Positions 1 through 11,416 of a DNA stretch of 64,000 bases are shown here, in pieces; position 1 is the first letter of the stretch, and every line of letters begins with the position of its first letter. The translations under genes and the position numbers were made by a program. Under the pieces are notes generated by a model that saw only the letters and a program-made list of their open reading frames with translations, had not been told where the DNA came from and did not search any database. Source of the DNA: Paralvinella palmiformis (taxonomy: Eukaryota > Annelida > Polychaeta > Terebellida > Alvinellidae); NCBI GenBank assembly GCA_025642065.1, contig JAODUP010000859.1, forward strand, positions 75,001 to 139,000. Reading direction: 5' to 3'.

Positions 1-439
1 AAATTGTTGACGGAGACATTTGATGAACTATAGAAATATATACCCTATTGATGGTACAAAAAGGTACAAGAAGGCTATATAAAATATGATAGCAATAGTT
101 TTACATGAAAGACCATGAATTATCAATTACACCAATTGGCTGTGGCTGTAATATTTGCTAAATAATCTATTTAACGATGTATACTAGCATATCTTGAGTC
201 TTTGGTTAAAGCAGAGAGCTTAAATATAAATAGTCTTTGGTTAAAGTGACAGCCGTGTAATAACAGAACGATCCCTCAAATAACTCGATCAATATATTAT
301 CGCCCAGGTACGTCGGTTTGGACTGGAGACTCAGACTGTTGTTGTTCAACTTGTTGTTATTATTGTTTGTGCCAATTATTTATGGAGTGAACATGTAAAC
401 ACTTCAGCCGATTTGTTACGATATGATGAATATTTAGCA

Positions 440-3400
440 ATGAAAGGGTGCCTCCCGGGAAAGGTTCTCTCTTTGAAACAGGTGATAAGCCTAAATATAA
501 AGTTTTGTTGTTTTTGGTCTGTGAGTTATATTTTTTCTGTGCATACATTTTTTAACTGAAATGTGCATGACAATTCTTTAGTGTATATTTGCTTATCATT
601 TATCATTATGTAAGATCAGAAATATGCATAACATGCTAGAAATGAGTGAATAACATCCTTATAGAATTATCAATACATACATCTGTAAACTTCATTGGAT
701 TGAATTACTTCTGTTAATGTAATTTTGTGCATTATCTCTGTTTCGAGAGGATATGTAAAATGAAAGAACACCAAATATCTCTGTCTGAGGATAATATTTA
801 TTTAATGCTAACTTATTGACATAACCGATCATGTTAATGTTCCAACTGACATGGTTTATGATGTTATGGCAGGTTATGATAAAATACTGTATTAGTATCA
901 TTACATTGTTTAATGATTCCTGGCAGTATGGTTCCTAGTGTTTGGTATCAGTGACTTACCTCAGTGTCAGACTGACATGGGGTCAAATACAGCGTAAAGC
1001 ATTTAAATACAGGTACTTTTCATCAAGTCATATACAAATACACCGTCAGCGATCCGCTCACCATAACTTCCAGCACACACGGACAGATGCAGTATAGTTT
1101 TTTTCTGAGTTAATATGTGCTAATAATCAGTGTGGTATACCAAATTGTGAGTAATATTTCTGTCACAGACACAAAAACCACATTACTCTTTCATGATGTG
1201 ATGTCGTCTAATGAGAGTGAAGTCCTATGTCAGTTTACTGAACAGAATCAACATATTTATAACATTATTACGGAAAACCAGTCTCCAGGGTAGTATTGTT
1301 ATTCCGTTGCATCATATGCCAGTACCGGTTCTAATATTATTAGATGGAATGAATAAATAAAAAGTTATTTGGCTAGCAATAATAAAATCATGAAATAACA
1401 TTATGATCAAAAATATTATTTAACAAACACCTTGTTGCTAGTATTACAGAATTGTTAGATTTATGGCAATGTTTTTTAAGTTGTTTATATATTCTCATAT
1501 CATGTTTATAATCATATTTACAATGTGGGTGAATGATGCAGCCATGTTTATATTACAGTGACTACCAGTGTGTAGCTTTGTTTATATAGTATATTGATTA
1601 CACATTTACAGAGCTGTGATGGTGGGATAAATTGTATATAGTAACCCTTTCTTAATAATAATACGTACCTCACTGACTAGATACCATTTAATATTCAGGG
1701 TGAGAGAATAATATTATGTTCTAAAATGTTATTTATCTGGGTAATCATCTGATTGTAAATATGGCTTTTGTGAATGATATTGATTTAGCCAATCTATTTA
1801 TGCAAAACGAATCCAGACTACGATTTCTCTTTTTGCCAATTATATAATATGTGTTAATTGTTTTGTCTGATTTATGGCCCTTAAACTGTGGGATTGACCA
1901 TGTAACGGGGCCATTACAAATTGTTTCATTCTGAAATTGTATGATTATCTATTCTGTTTGTACATATGTAATCTGGATGTTTTTAATGAGATTTCACTGT
2001 GCACAAGTGGGGGATGTGTTTAACATAATCTCCTGTGTATAGCACACACTTGTGTATAACACGGACCCCTTGTTGACCAGAAAAATGCCCAGAAAACCTA
2101 GTTTTGGTGCAGCTGGACTTGCGCACCATTTTTCCGTGATTACATTCACCTCCACCTATAATGGCCTGATATGTATTATGCTCCTAAGGTTCGCAAAAAG
2201 GTCAAAAGCTGTTTGTCAGAACCTTTGATTTCCATTCGTTATTACTTCGATGTTATAATTAAGAACCAAACTTGTCTCAATTGTGAGCAGTGATTTCTAT
2301 TGTTTCCCTACTCAATTAAATATTACACCCGTTTAAGTGGAGATGTTTTTACTGTAGTTTATTTATATTTATACCTTTCGATCATTTGGTAATTGAAAGT
2401 GATAATCATGTATTTTGATTTTCGTACTTGTGAACATCAGCTTAGTAATAAAAGTGATCAGTTTGTCAAATTTTTGAAGAAAAAAACTGGACACATTTAG
2501 TTATGGTGTATAGCACGCATTCCCCCCCCCCAAAAAAAAAACCAAAGATGGAAAACAGTGAAAAAAGGTGTGAATTATACATGGAAGATTACGTTATGTC
2601 AATTTCTGGTCAGTGAGACTTCATCAGATTAAATGACTTCCCTTGATGTAATGTTCTGTATTCTTACTTACTTCCTGTCATCATGACGAACGAATTCGGT
2701 TTTATTTCTCAGCAGATCATTTAGTGAAATAAAATTGTATAAGTGTAAAAAGTGTAATTATTTTTCAGATTAGGCTAATCCTATTTAACCCTGTTGTGTT
2801 TATTGTGATCAGCTCTAAACTGAAGGTTATCCCAATATGAATGGTTATTAGTTTTTATTATTGTTTTCCATTAATGCTCGTTTAACAAATAATTTAAACT
2901 TATTCACTGACGAACTGCACTCTTTGTAATAATTGTCTCAACTGAGTTCAATAATAACAATCAACTGATATTTAACTCGGGAGGGAAACCCAGGCTATCT
3001 CATGGATTGAGACCCGAGATCCCTTATATTGATTGAGCTCCCTTCTCCAATGAGTGAATAATACAAGTTATTCAAGAAATATAACTTTTTACCTTATTAA
3101 AAGGATAAACAGGCCTGCCTTTCACATCAGCGTTGGTCTGTGACTATGCTTTTTTCTAAATAGTTGCATAGCAATTCATAAATAAATTATTTTGTTTGAT
3201 TTCTTTATAATGCTACTATTTAATCAGATAAATACTATTGTTGCAATGTAACAATATTATTTGCAGTGATAATGTCGAGTCTCTAATTATAATGAACACA
3301 AAAGTCTATAATATCAAACTATATGTTTAGTTTAACATTTATGTGCATCATAAGTTATTTCTAACAACAGATAGGCTTATTGTTTTGTAATTAAAAATAT

Positions 3401-3587
3401 ACATTTCATTTCTAATGGTGTTTTATAATCATTTAGATAATGTCATGTTGCTATAAGTTGCTAAGTATTAGGTATAATATTCAGTCATTGGTACAGAGAA
3501 CAGAAAAAACAATTATCTGTTCTTAGTATGAGTTCTACCATCCTTAGAGCTAAAGATATCCATTGCCTATTAAATATTATTTATTAA

Positions 3588-3652
<65 letters not shown>

Positions 3653-4282
3653 AGTTTTAGAGGGATGACTATCTTTAAAATGGACTTACAAAATACTTGA
3701 TATCATTGTAATTATTTCTCAGTATTATATTTCAAGTAATTATAATTAATCTCATCTATGACCTCATCATTAACCGACTGATTCCATTTTGTTTCAAGAC
3801 CTCGTTATGATCATTAATAAAAAAAGATATCTCATAACAAAATGTAATTAAGCCAATTAGTTGCCATGGGATCCCGACATAATCTGATTGGCTGATGTAT
3901 TTGTTATCTCGTTTTAGTTTATGCGCCGTGCTGAAGTGCTTCATCTTTACCGTGACATCCTCAGAGCTGTCAGACAGATACCCAATGAAACAGATAGAAA
4001 ACAGATGCTTGAATGGGCGAGGACCGATTTTCGTAAAAACATGAATGAAACGAATGAGGTTCATACACACTCACTTGTTTTGTCAAGATTTCCCATAATT
4101 TTGTGTCAAAGCGTTATTGTTATCAGTTGAGAATTTTTTTTAAAAATAAATATCAAAGCATTCTGTACAATCTATTATTTGATCTATTTCTGTATCTCAT
4201 CCAGGATTCTATCAAAATCATGATGGCTTATGGCAAGAAGACATTAAAGCAGTTCCAAAATGTGTTGCACCTCAGCAGATGA
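440..4282 (+). CDS. LYRM2: LYRM2-type LYR-motif mitochondrial protein, three exons, complete
   Basis: Exons read from splice sites: 440-481, 3918-4058 and 4205-4282, with donors GTGATA and GTTCAT and acceptors GTTTTAG and CATCCAG. All junctions are phase 0; the total is 261 nt, or 86 residues plus TGA. The N-terminus ends in LSLKQ and runs into FMRRAEVLHLYRDILRAV, which contains the diagnostic LYR motif. It continues through RQIPNETDRKQMLEWAR to a C-terminal KTLKQFQNVLHLSR. Length and segment order match vertebrate LYRM2 (about 88 residues). Known of the family: LYR proteins are small three-helix mitochondrial matrix proteins that bind acyl-carrier protein, and LYRM2 is linked to complex I. 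The start at 440 is chosen because it gives the family's usual spacing (about 14 residues) to KQF; the frame stays open upstream but I see no other in-frame ATG. The second donor (GAG|GTTCAT) is weak but gives the expected protein. Confidence 0.88.
482..3917 (+). other. LYRM2 intron 1
   Basis: AT-rich sequence of 3.4 kb without coding signal in any frame. It ends with a pure (TA)n tract at about 3592-3649. The poly-C/poly-A junction near 2521-2541 is the only other simple-sequence block I noticed. Confidence 0.7.
3592..3649. repeat. (TA)n microsatellite
   Basis: About 29 uninterrupted TA dinucleotides in LYRM2 intron 1. Confidence 0.9.
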
Positions 4283-4382
4283 CACCTACGCGCTCTTGTA
4301 ATATATTGTCATCCCCCTGAAATATCATGTGGCATTCTGTAATATAGAATAATATCCATAAAATTTGACAGGATTGTAATGC

Positions 4383-4388
4383 AATAAA
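4383..4388 (+). promoter_or_regulatory. Polyadenylation signal of the LYRM2 gene
   Basis: A canonical AATAAA lies about 100 nt after the LYRM2 stop codon, inside AT-rich 3'UTR-like sequence. A second AATAAA near 4709 could be an alternative site. Confidence 0.5.
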
Positions 4389-5266
4389 CTTAAAATATCT
4401 TACAAATTCTGTAATTGTAATATGTTCTGTGTTATCATTTTAATGAAATATTTGGCTGTCATAATGTTTTCAGTTTTGTCATAAGACGTATTCTTCCTTT
4501 CATTTGCTTTAATAGCAGTTGGTGCATTGTATTATGGTCTGTTAGAGCGTGCCGTGCGGCCTAGTATCTCCGACTTCAACACTCGAGGTTTCTATTAAGG
4601 CTACCTCACCCTCAGTCCATATCAGTCTAGCCTCTACCTATTGACCAGTCCAGCTTCGGTGTCCCTAACAGAAGCTAAAACTCCTGCTGACATATATATA
4701 TATTTTTAATAAAGACATTATTTGACCACAAGTTTTCTAACCTCAGTTTTATGACAAACTAAATGAGGGAAACACCCATCTATATGGGTAACCTGATTGC
4801 TACCAGCATATATAATTATATAAACAAAGCTGGGGTTCATGGGTCTCCCCTCTCTAGAAAAAATGTGCCCTGAGAAGTCATCATAGTTTGTCATCATCCA
4901 AAAACAAACCTACCAGGAAACCCTCAATCAAACCAGTTACTTGGGGGGGGGGGGGGGAGACAAAGATCGAGCATAGACAATTTTGTTATTTTTATCACTT
5001 TCTTGAGCCAACAATTGAGGAAGATTTTTGTAATTTTGTTTTGTCAACATTCAGGTTATTCAATAACCAATTAATTGGTCTGACTGTAATCTGATTAGTA
5101 AGTATATAATATAATATATTTTGTTCCGACATTGTAATCATATTGGTCATTTGAAAGACAAACTGATCTTAAAATGTGGAGCTGAAATTTAACATATTCA
5201 GTCTTATTCACCATTTTGAGTACAGTTTAAGCTGCCTTCAAAGAACAATTTGTATTAGGTAGTAAT

Positions 5267-5360
5267 GTACTCTTGTCTTTTGGGGCATGTGTATCATGTA
5301 ATCTTGTCTTTTGGCAGCATGTGTATCATGTAATCTTGTTTTTTGGGGCATGTGTATCAG
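5267..5360. repeat. Three-copy ~32-bp tandem repeat
   Basis: Three adjacent copies share CTTGTCTTTTGGGGCATG followed by TGTATCATGTAAT, with small substitutions (GGCAGCATG in copy 2, TTTTTTGG in copy 3). Confidence 0.75.
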
Positions 5361-5763
5361 TGATATTTGCCAGATGTTTTAGTGATCTTGTAGAAGTAAT
5401 GCTCTGATGTGGAAGATACTTATACAGCCAAGATCTTCATAGATTTTGTACACTAATGGGTATGTTTTAAAAATCTGATTGTCTCCATAATAGACGTGCT
5501 GATTTTTTCCCGGTACTATGCATATAATTATTTGTATACGTATACGTTATGATCGTGAATGTGATGTAATGTCTTTCCCGCATAATTTGTTGTGCCCGTT
5601 ATGATATTAAATACTTCCGCTGAAATCTATATTAGGCCAGAGAGCCATGGGCCGAAAACTCACGGTAAAATCGGTAGCGTTAGCTTGAGTGGCGCCTCTT
5701 GCGAGCATTGTATATGTTCGATATCTTATTATGGCTAACATCGAGCAAACATATAAGATGACG

Positions 5764-5951
5764 AAGATTGATGTTTTATGGGCACTTTTGCGCACATGGT
5801 AGGCTAAATGTGCCGAGACACCTCCAAAGGTAATGAAAGATGAAACACCCTTCAGATATATCTACCGGAGATTCTAACTTAGGTGATGATGATGATTGAT
5901 GTTTTACGGCCACTTTTGCGCACATGGTAGGCTAAATGGGCCGAACTAGGT
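5764..5951 (-). mobile_element. Two truncated copies of tRNA-derived SINE family A, in tandem
   Basis: Both pieces match the 3' half of the element seen whole at 9086-9274 and 16053-16220. Shared segments are GATTGATGTTTTA, CACTTTTGCGCACATGG and TAGGCTAAATG, and in the first copy CCTCCAAAGGTAATGA. The first copy runs about 5764-5880 and the second about 5887-5951. The tRNA-like heads are missing. Confidence 0.75.
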
Positions 5952-5957
5952 GAAAAC

Positions 5958-5958
<1 letters not shown>

Positions 5959-5994
<36 letters not shown>
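5959..5994. repeat. (TA)n microsatellite
   Basis: About 18 TA units directly beside the truncated SINE copies. Confidence 0.85.
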
Positions 5995-5998
<4 letters not shown>

Positions 5999-6995
5999 TT
6001 TATATAATTACTGCTCAGTTAGATATTAATCCCTTCTTGAGTCCCCCCCCACACACATTCATCAAAATAGTTGCTGGAGGAGAATATAAATATTTATAAT
6101 TTATATATACAATTTTTTTTGAAATCAACAAAATAAAAAGACGGTGAACAATGGAAATCACATTGTACTAACAAGTCATTTGTGTGATATTTATGAATCA
6201 TATACGATACAATATAAATAAACTTATGAAGATTAAAAAGGTGGACCAAAGTACGAACTTTAACAACAACAACCCCCCCAATCCTTAAAAACGTTAAAAT
6301 AGTTAAAAACAACGAAAACGAGATTTGGTCATAAACCATAATTAAATAAAAAGTTAGCTATAAAATAATTTATGTTAAGTCTCACTATAAGAATACTGGT
6401 TAATGAGTGATACTGTATTAACAAGTTTGTGTCTGGTATAAAAATATAAATTCAGTTCGAGCTATTCCAGAAATATTTAAATGGGGTAATGATGCGCACT
6501 TGCTTTTACCACCAATCACCCACAGTTTTTTTTTCTCTAGATTAAAATTTGTTTAAATCCCCATCAACCATAATTTAAAATTTAGCTCGCACTAATATTC
6601 CCCGTTAAATATGGCATCTTTGTATGAAATACTCCCATTTTATCAAGTAGTCTCATTTTGTATGTCATGTACAATTAATTCCAGATTAATACACTTGATG
6701 TCGACCAACATTAATTATTATTTTTCTAGTCGACCCACCATCCATAATTTTTCTATTGCTCAGACCCCATCACCCATGTATCATTAATAAAATTTCCGCC
6801 CGTGACCCCCATATAGTTATAACTGGAATAGCCCTTAGCAGATAAATATAAAATTAATGCACACACACGCACATATTTATATAAAAACACTGATATAATA
6901 AAATATTTAAATTAATCAACATTTGCTGCCTCAATCACCAATCAACGATCCTGAGTATATTTATAAACATTATCTCCCAACCATTTCTGGATCGA

Positions 6996-7264
6996 CTATT
7001 TACAAATGTTAACATCGCAGTATTGCCAGACGGTGTTCTTCAATGGGACGTAGCACCACGGTCTGGATCGTCTACCATCGGGATTCCTACAATAGTTGTG
7101 ATCACCGAGTCCTTCTAACTTATCTCTGTGTGTATTGGCCATCATGTACCGATGATTGTGTGGATAATGGGAGGTCCAGCGCTGACAGCTGACGCCTTGT
7201 TCCGTGTACGATAGAGTACCACGATAGTCTCTGCCGTCTTTGGTGTGACTCCGGAAACAGTGTA
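6996..7264 (-). CDS. Astacin gene exon 10: kringle domain and stop
   Basis: Encodes six cysteines (617, 641, 673, 685, 697, 702) in kringle spacing, with [19 protein letters not shown], the diagnostic NYCRNPDG and PWCYV, and finally WQYCDVNIC. The stop codon follows one residue after the last cysteine. Kringles are protein-binding modules known from clotting and fibrinolytic proteases; here the fold closes an astacin. Confidence 0.9.
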
Positions 7265-8210
7265 CTAAAAAGAGATGGGGGGGGGGAGGTTAAAACGTGT
7301 AGATGGTTAAGCATACAGGTAGTGTGTATGTGCGCGTGTTGCTGTTTACCGACACTTGTGTACGCGTTCCGCTAAATGGGTTGAACAACCTCTAAGTACC
7401 CACGAGGAATTATTCAACAGGGGTTTGAACCCAGGTCTTAGAAAATTATGGCCAGCTACGCTACCACTTAATATATATGTGTGTGTGTGAAGTCGCGTAA
7501 TGTACAAAAACCAATGTTAACAGTTTATTATAAGTTGAAGTTCGTGATAAAGTGGACTTTTATTAAATGTGTGAGGACACACACACACACACAATGGCAT
7601 ATTATTAATAACCGATTTCTTAAAGAATGAGCAACAAGCAATCTGATTGGTAACCGACTCCCCCCCCGCCCCCAGCGCGTTTTTCATTGATAACGCTTCC
7701 GTTGCGTGTTCATTGATTAGCAAACTGATGGGATTGATTTCCACGGTTTAGGCTATATTTATACACAATATGGATGAGTGTACACGTTTCTTTGTGCGTG
7801 TTTAGGTGTGTGTGTCTCTCCCCCCTCTCTCTCTCTGTGTGTGTGTGTGTGTGTGTGAATATGTTATTATTTAACTCAAATCTGTACCGAGTTCATCTTG
7901 GTTGTCAAATAAGAGTGCTAGATGTCTTTTTCTTCTCATTTACAATTTTTATTTAATCAGACCACCAACGACTTCTCGATCCATAAAACTACTTCCTAGT
8001 ATTTTCTCAGGAATGAACCAGGAAAAAAATCACGATCCCAAATACTAAATACTGTAGAGTAACCGCTAATAAAAAATTATATGGAATAGAGGTGTGGCCG
8101 TAGTAGAGATTTATTAATGTTTGTTAAATGGGATGATTTTCGAGATCGTAGAATGTGGCCGTAATACAAGGTACTAACTGCCCTTTAGGCTTGTCCATAA
8201 GAAAGCGCGG

Positions 8211-8243
<33 letters not shown>

Positions 8244-8339
8244 CCTAAAAGATCATACACTCCAAGACACATATACTTGCCTCTATGTCTGTGTATGTGT
8301 GCATAGATATGTGTATACTTCTATTGTTTGTGTCTTTAC

Positions 8340-8372
<33 letters not shown>

Positions 8373-8431
8373 CTGTGTGTGTGTGTGTGTGTGTGACCCT
8401 GTGGCTAAATTGACCCATGTCTAAATATAAT

Positions 8432-8466
<35 letters not shown>

Positions 8467-10493
8467 CCAGTACTGAGTTGAAGCTTTATAAGTGTATATG
8501 CCGTATGCAGATCTGTATGCGTACACATGTATGTGTTTAATTGTGCACGTGACCCACTCCGCGAACAGAGCGCCAACTCGCGGCGATAACTCACCTCTTG
8601 CCGACTTTTCACAAATAAAGCCGTACCGATGCGAGCCAGCCTTATGGCTCTCTCCCATCGGCACGCCTCTCCAGACGAATCTCGGTGTACTACCATCGCG
8701 GCTGAGTACCAGCGAGTCGTAGTTGCCCTGTGTAGGCGTGGTCCAGTTGCTGTACTTCATCTTGACGTATTTGTTGTTGTGGCTGTACCAGAAATACAGC
8801 GAATCCTTCCTGATGCCACCCGTCCTCCATCTGTGAGTATTTGGGTAGCTGCCGATGAGGCGATCGTTGATGAAGTCGTCCTCAAACGGGTTGTTGATGT
8901 GCAGCAGGTGCCCGGACAGGGAGGCGCATTTCTGGTGCGCTCCGTCGAAGGCCAGCTTCTCCGTTTCGAAGAAGTAACACTTATCCGCCCATGACACCCA
9001 ACCCTTTTCGCACCCTGTAGGGAAGAACAGAGAATGTTCAACGGTTAGTCTTCGGATTGCCGAATGTTTGGTGACATCCTGTATGGATGATAATGTTTGA
9101 TGTTTTACGGCCACCTTTGTGCACATGTTAGGCTCAATGGGCCGAACGACCTCCAAAGGTTATGAAGCGAAGTCAAAGATGAAACACCCTTCATATATAT
9201 CCACGCTGAGATTTGAACTGAGATGATAGTGGTCTGTGGTTCAACGGGCTACCAACTCGACCACGGAAGCGCTGTATGGAAGAAAACGCTGCACGGAAAG
9301 GTGTCACGGTCGGTCTTTAAAGGTGTGTATGTTCGGGTGGGGGGTGGGGGTGGTGGTAAGGGTGTGTGATGCTGTACCGATTTGTTAAAGAGAAATCGTT
9401 AAATAATTTCCATTACATCTATTACTGAGAACTCCTAGAGACCCCCCCCCCTAACAAAAACAAATCTCCAGAATCTGCTGGCGTAGGGTATCCCGAATTA
9501 ATTAATAGTATATTCTGCAAGATTTAAAAAAACTGCACCAATATCCGTGTTTTTATATGTGTAATACCTAAGTGCGCGCATGCACGCACGTATACAAATA
9601 CGCACACATATACAGACACAGACACACACACACACACACACACACCGTACTTACTGTAATCTTTCCTCTCACATATATAAGGATATCTATAAAGTTCAGG
9701 TTTGCTCGCCACTCCAGCCCACTTTCCTTTCCACAGTCTGGTGTCGTTGTTCTTGCTGACCTTATCAATTACCAAGGTCGTGTACTGGCTGGGATGACCT
9801 TCAGCCCAGTTGGTGTACTTCATCTTTCCGGCCTTCTTCCTGCCGTAGCCGCTCTCCCACACCATACCGGCGTCGACCTTCCTACCAGCAGTCCGCCATG
9901 TAGGAAGGTCGGGATATCTGTCATCGAGTATCTTCTTGATAAAGCTATCTTCTTTATTGTTGTTGATGATGACCAGTTCGGATCCTGACCTGAGGCAGGC
10001 ATCACGCGCTCCGCGATACTGCTGCGGATCATCAGACACGAACTTATAGCATCTTCCGTCGTAATACTCCCAACCCTTGCTACATACTGGAATGGACAAT
10101 CAATCATACAACATCTGGTGATTGTATACGTCAAAAACCTTCATGAAATGAGCAATCATACGACATCTGGTGATTGTAAATGTCAATTGAATTTTTTTAA
10201 TGGACAATCATATGACATCTGGTGATTTTAAATGTTAAAAATCCTGAAATGGGCAATCATATGACATCTGGTGATCGTAAACCTCGAAAAACTGTAGTCC
10301 ATTATTGTAGGTACACCTTAGATAATTTAGACATTAAGAATACACATCTTAATAAAATCCGATTTTAGGGGATTCGAATTTATGAATAACTAATAATTGT
10401 CACGAGGAACAAAAAAAGTATTCAATTATCATTCATCACAGGTAATTTCATATAACATTTGCTGTCATCAAGTGGACAGTGAAAATAAAAACG

Positions 10494-10525
<32 letters not shown>

Positions 10526-11370
10526 ATCTGGGTCACAGTGATAAAATGGAAATTTGGATATCAGGTATCCAGGGTACGATTCAGAAATTGGGCAATACAA
10601 ATCATGAATACCACCACCTAATAACATATTATCTTTAGATTAAAGGCCTAATAGTGCTGATTAATAAAAGGTGTTCAATCTTATCAAAATTCTGAGAAGT
10701 ATTAGGTTACGTTTTGAGCATTTATAATATCACGTGATCGCCCTCAATCGACCCTCTAGTCGTGTTACAATAGTAGTTCATGAGGATGACGCTATCTGAT
10801 TTGTGCCATTAAACTTAATAATTATTCCATCTCGCGAACGTTAATAGCTGCGAATTTATTTACATTTTCCTGACCGTGAAAATAAGTACCAGTGATTAAT
10901 AATACATTTATGGGAATTAAAAATTAAAGCCATTTCAGTCGCCGTGGATATCGATTTATAAAAGGCTGGAATTTCTGATCCTCCATCATTCTTAACTTAG
11001 AAACAGAACTTGGGATGATGTATTGAGTCAGACTGAGAATTCTGGGAGAAGGAAGAGGGGATCTGATATGATGAAGTCCATCTGAAGATGACCTATTTTA
11101 ATATTGTGTTTATTTTCGGCGATTAACCCGCAAGATGGAATACTAATTATGGCACCAGTATATGAAGATGATGCATATTTTTGTTACTTACATCTGTCAG
11201 CTCTGTCTTTATTGTTACAATAATAAATATCATTTAGTTGAGCCGCGTCTATATCACTGAGGCCTCGTCTCTGTCCAATATCTAGTCCAAGTTTCTTACC
11301 TAAGCCTCTAACCTGAGAGAAATAGATTAAATGATAACATTAATGATAATAATTATTGAAATGCATGGAT

Positions 11371-11416
<46 letters not shown>

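Larger units (their letters stand above)
4283..6995. other. Convergent spacer between LYRM2 (+) and the astacin gene (-)
   Basis: No credible gene. It holds the LYRM2 3'UTR, a 15-nt G run (4943-4957), a short three-copy tandem repeat (5267-5360), two truncated SINE copies (5764-5951) and a (TA)n tract (5959-5994). The astacin 3'UTR must lie at its right-hand end. I see no canonical AATAAA on the - strand close to that stop codon. Confidence 0.6.

Noticed and set aside
3756..4070. 104-codon frame on the - strand
   Set aside because: Shadow of LYRM2 exon 2, which has the LYR motif and matching splice sites on the + strand.
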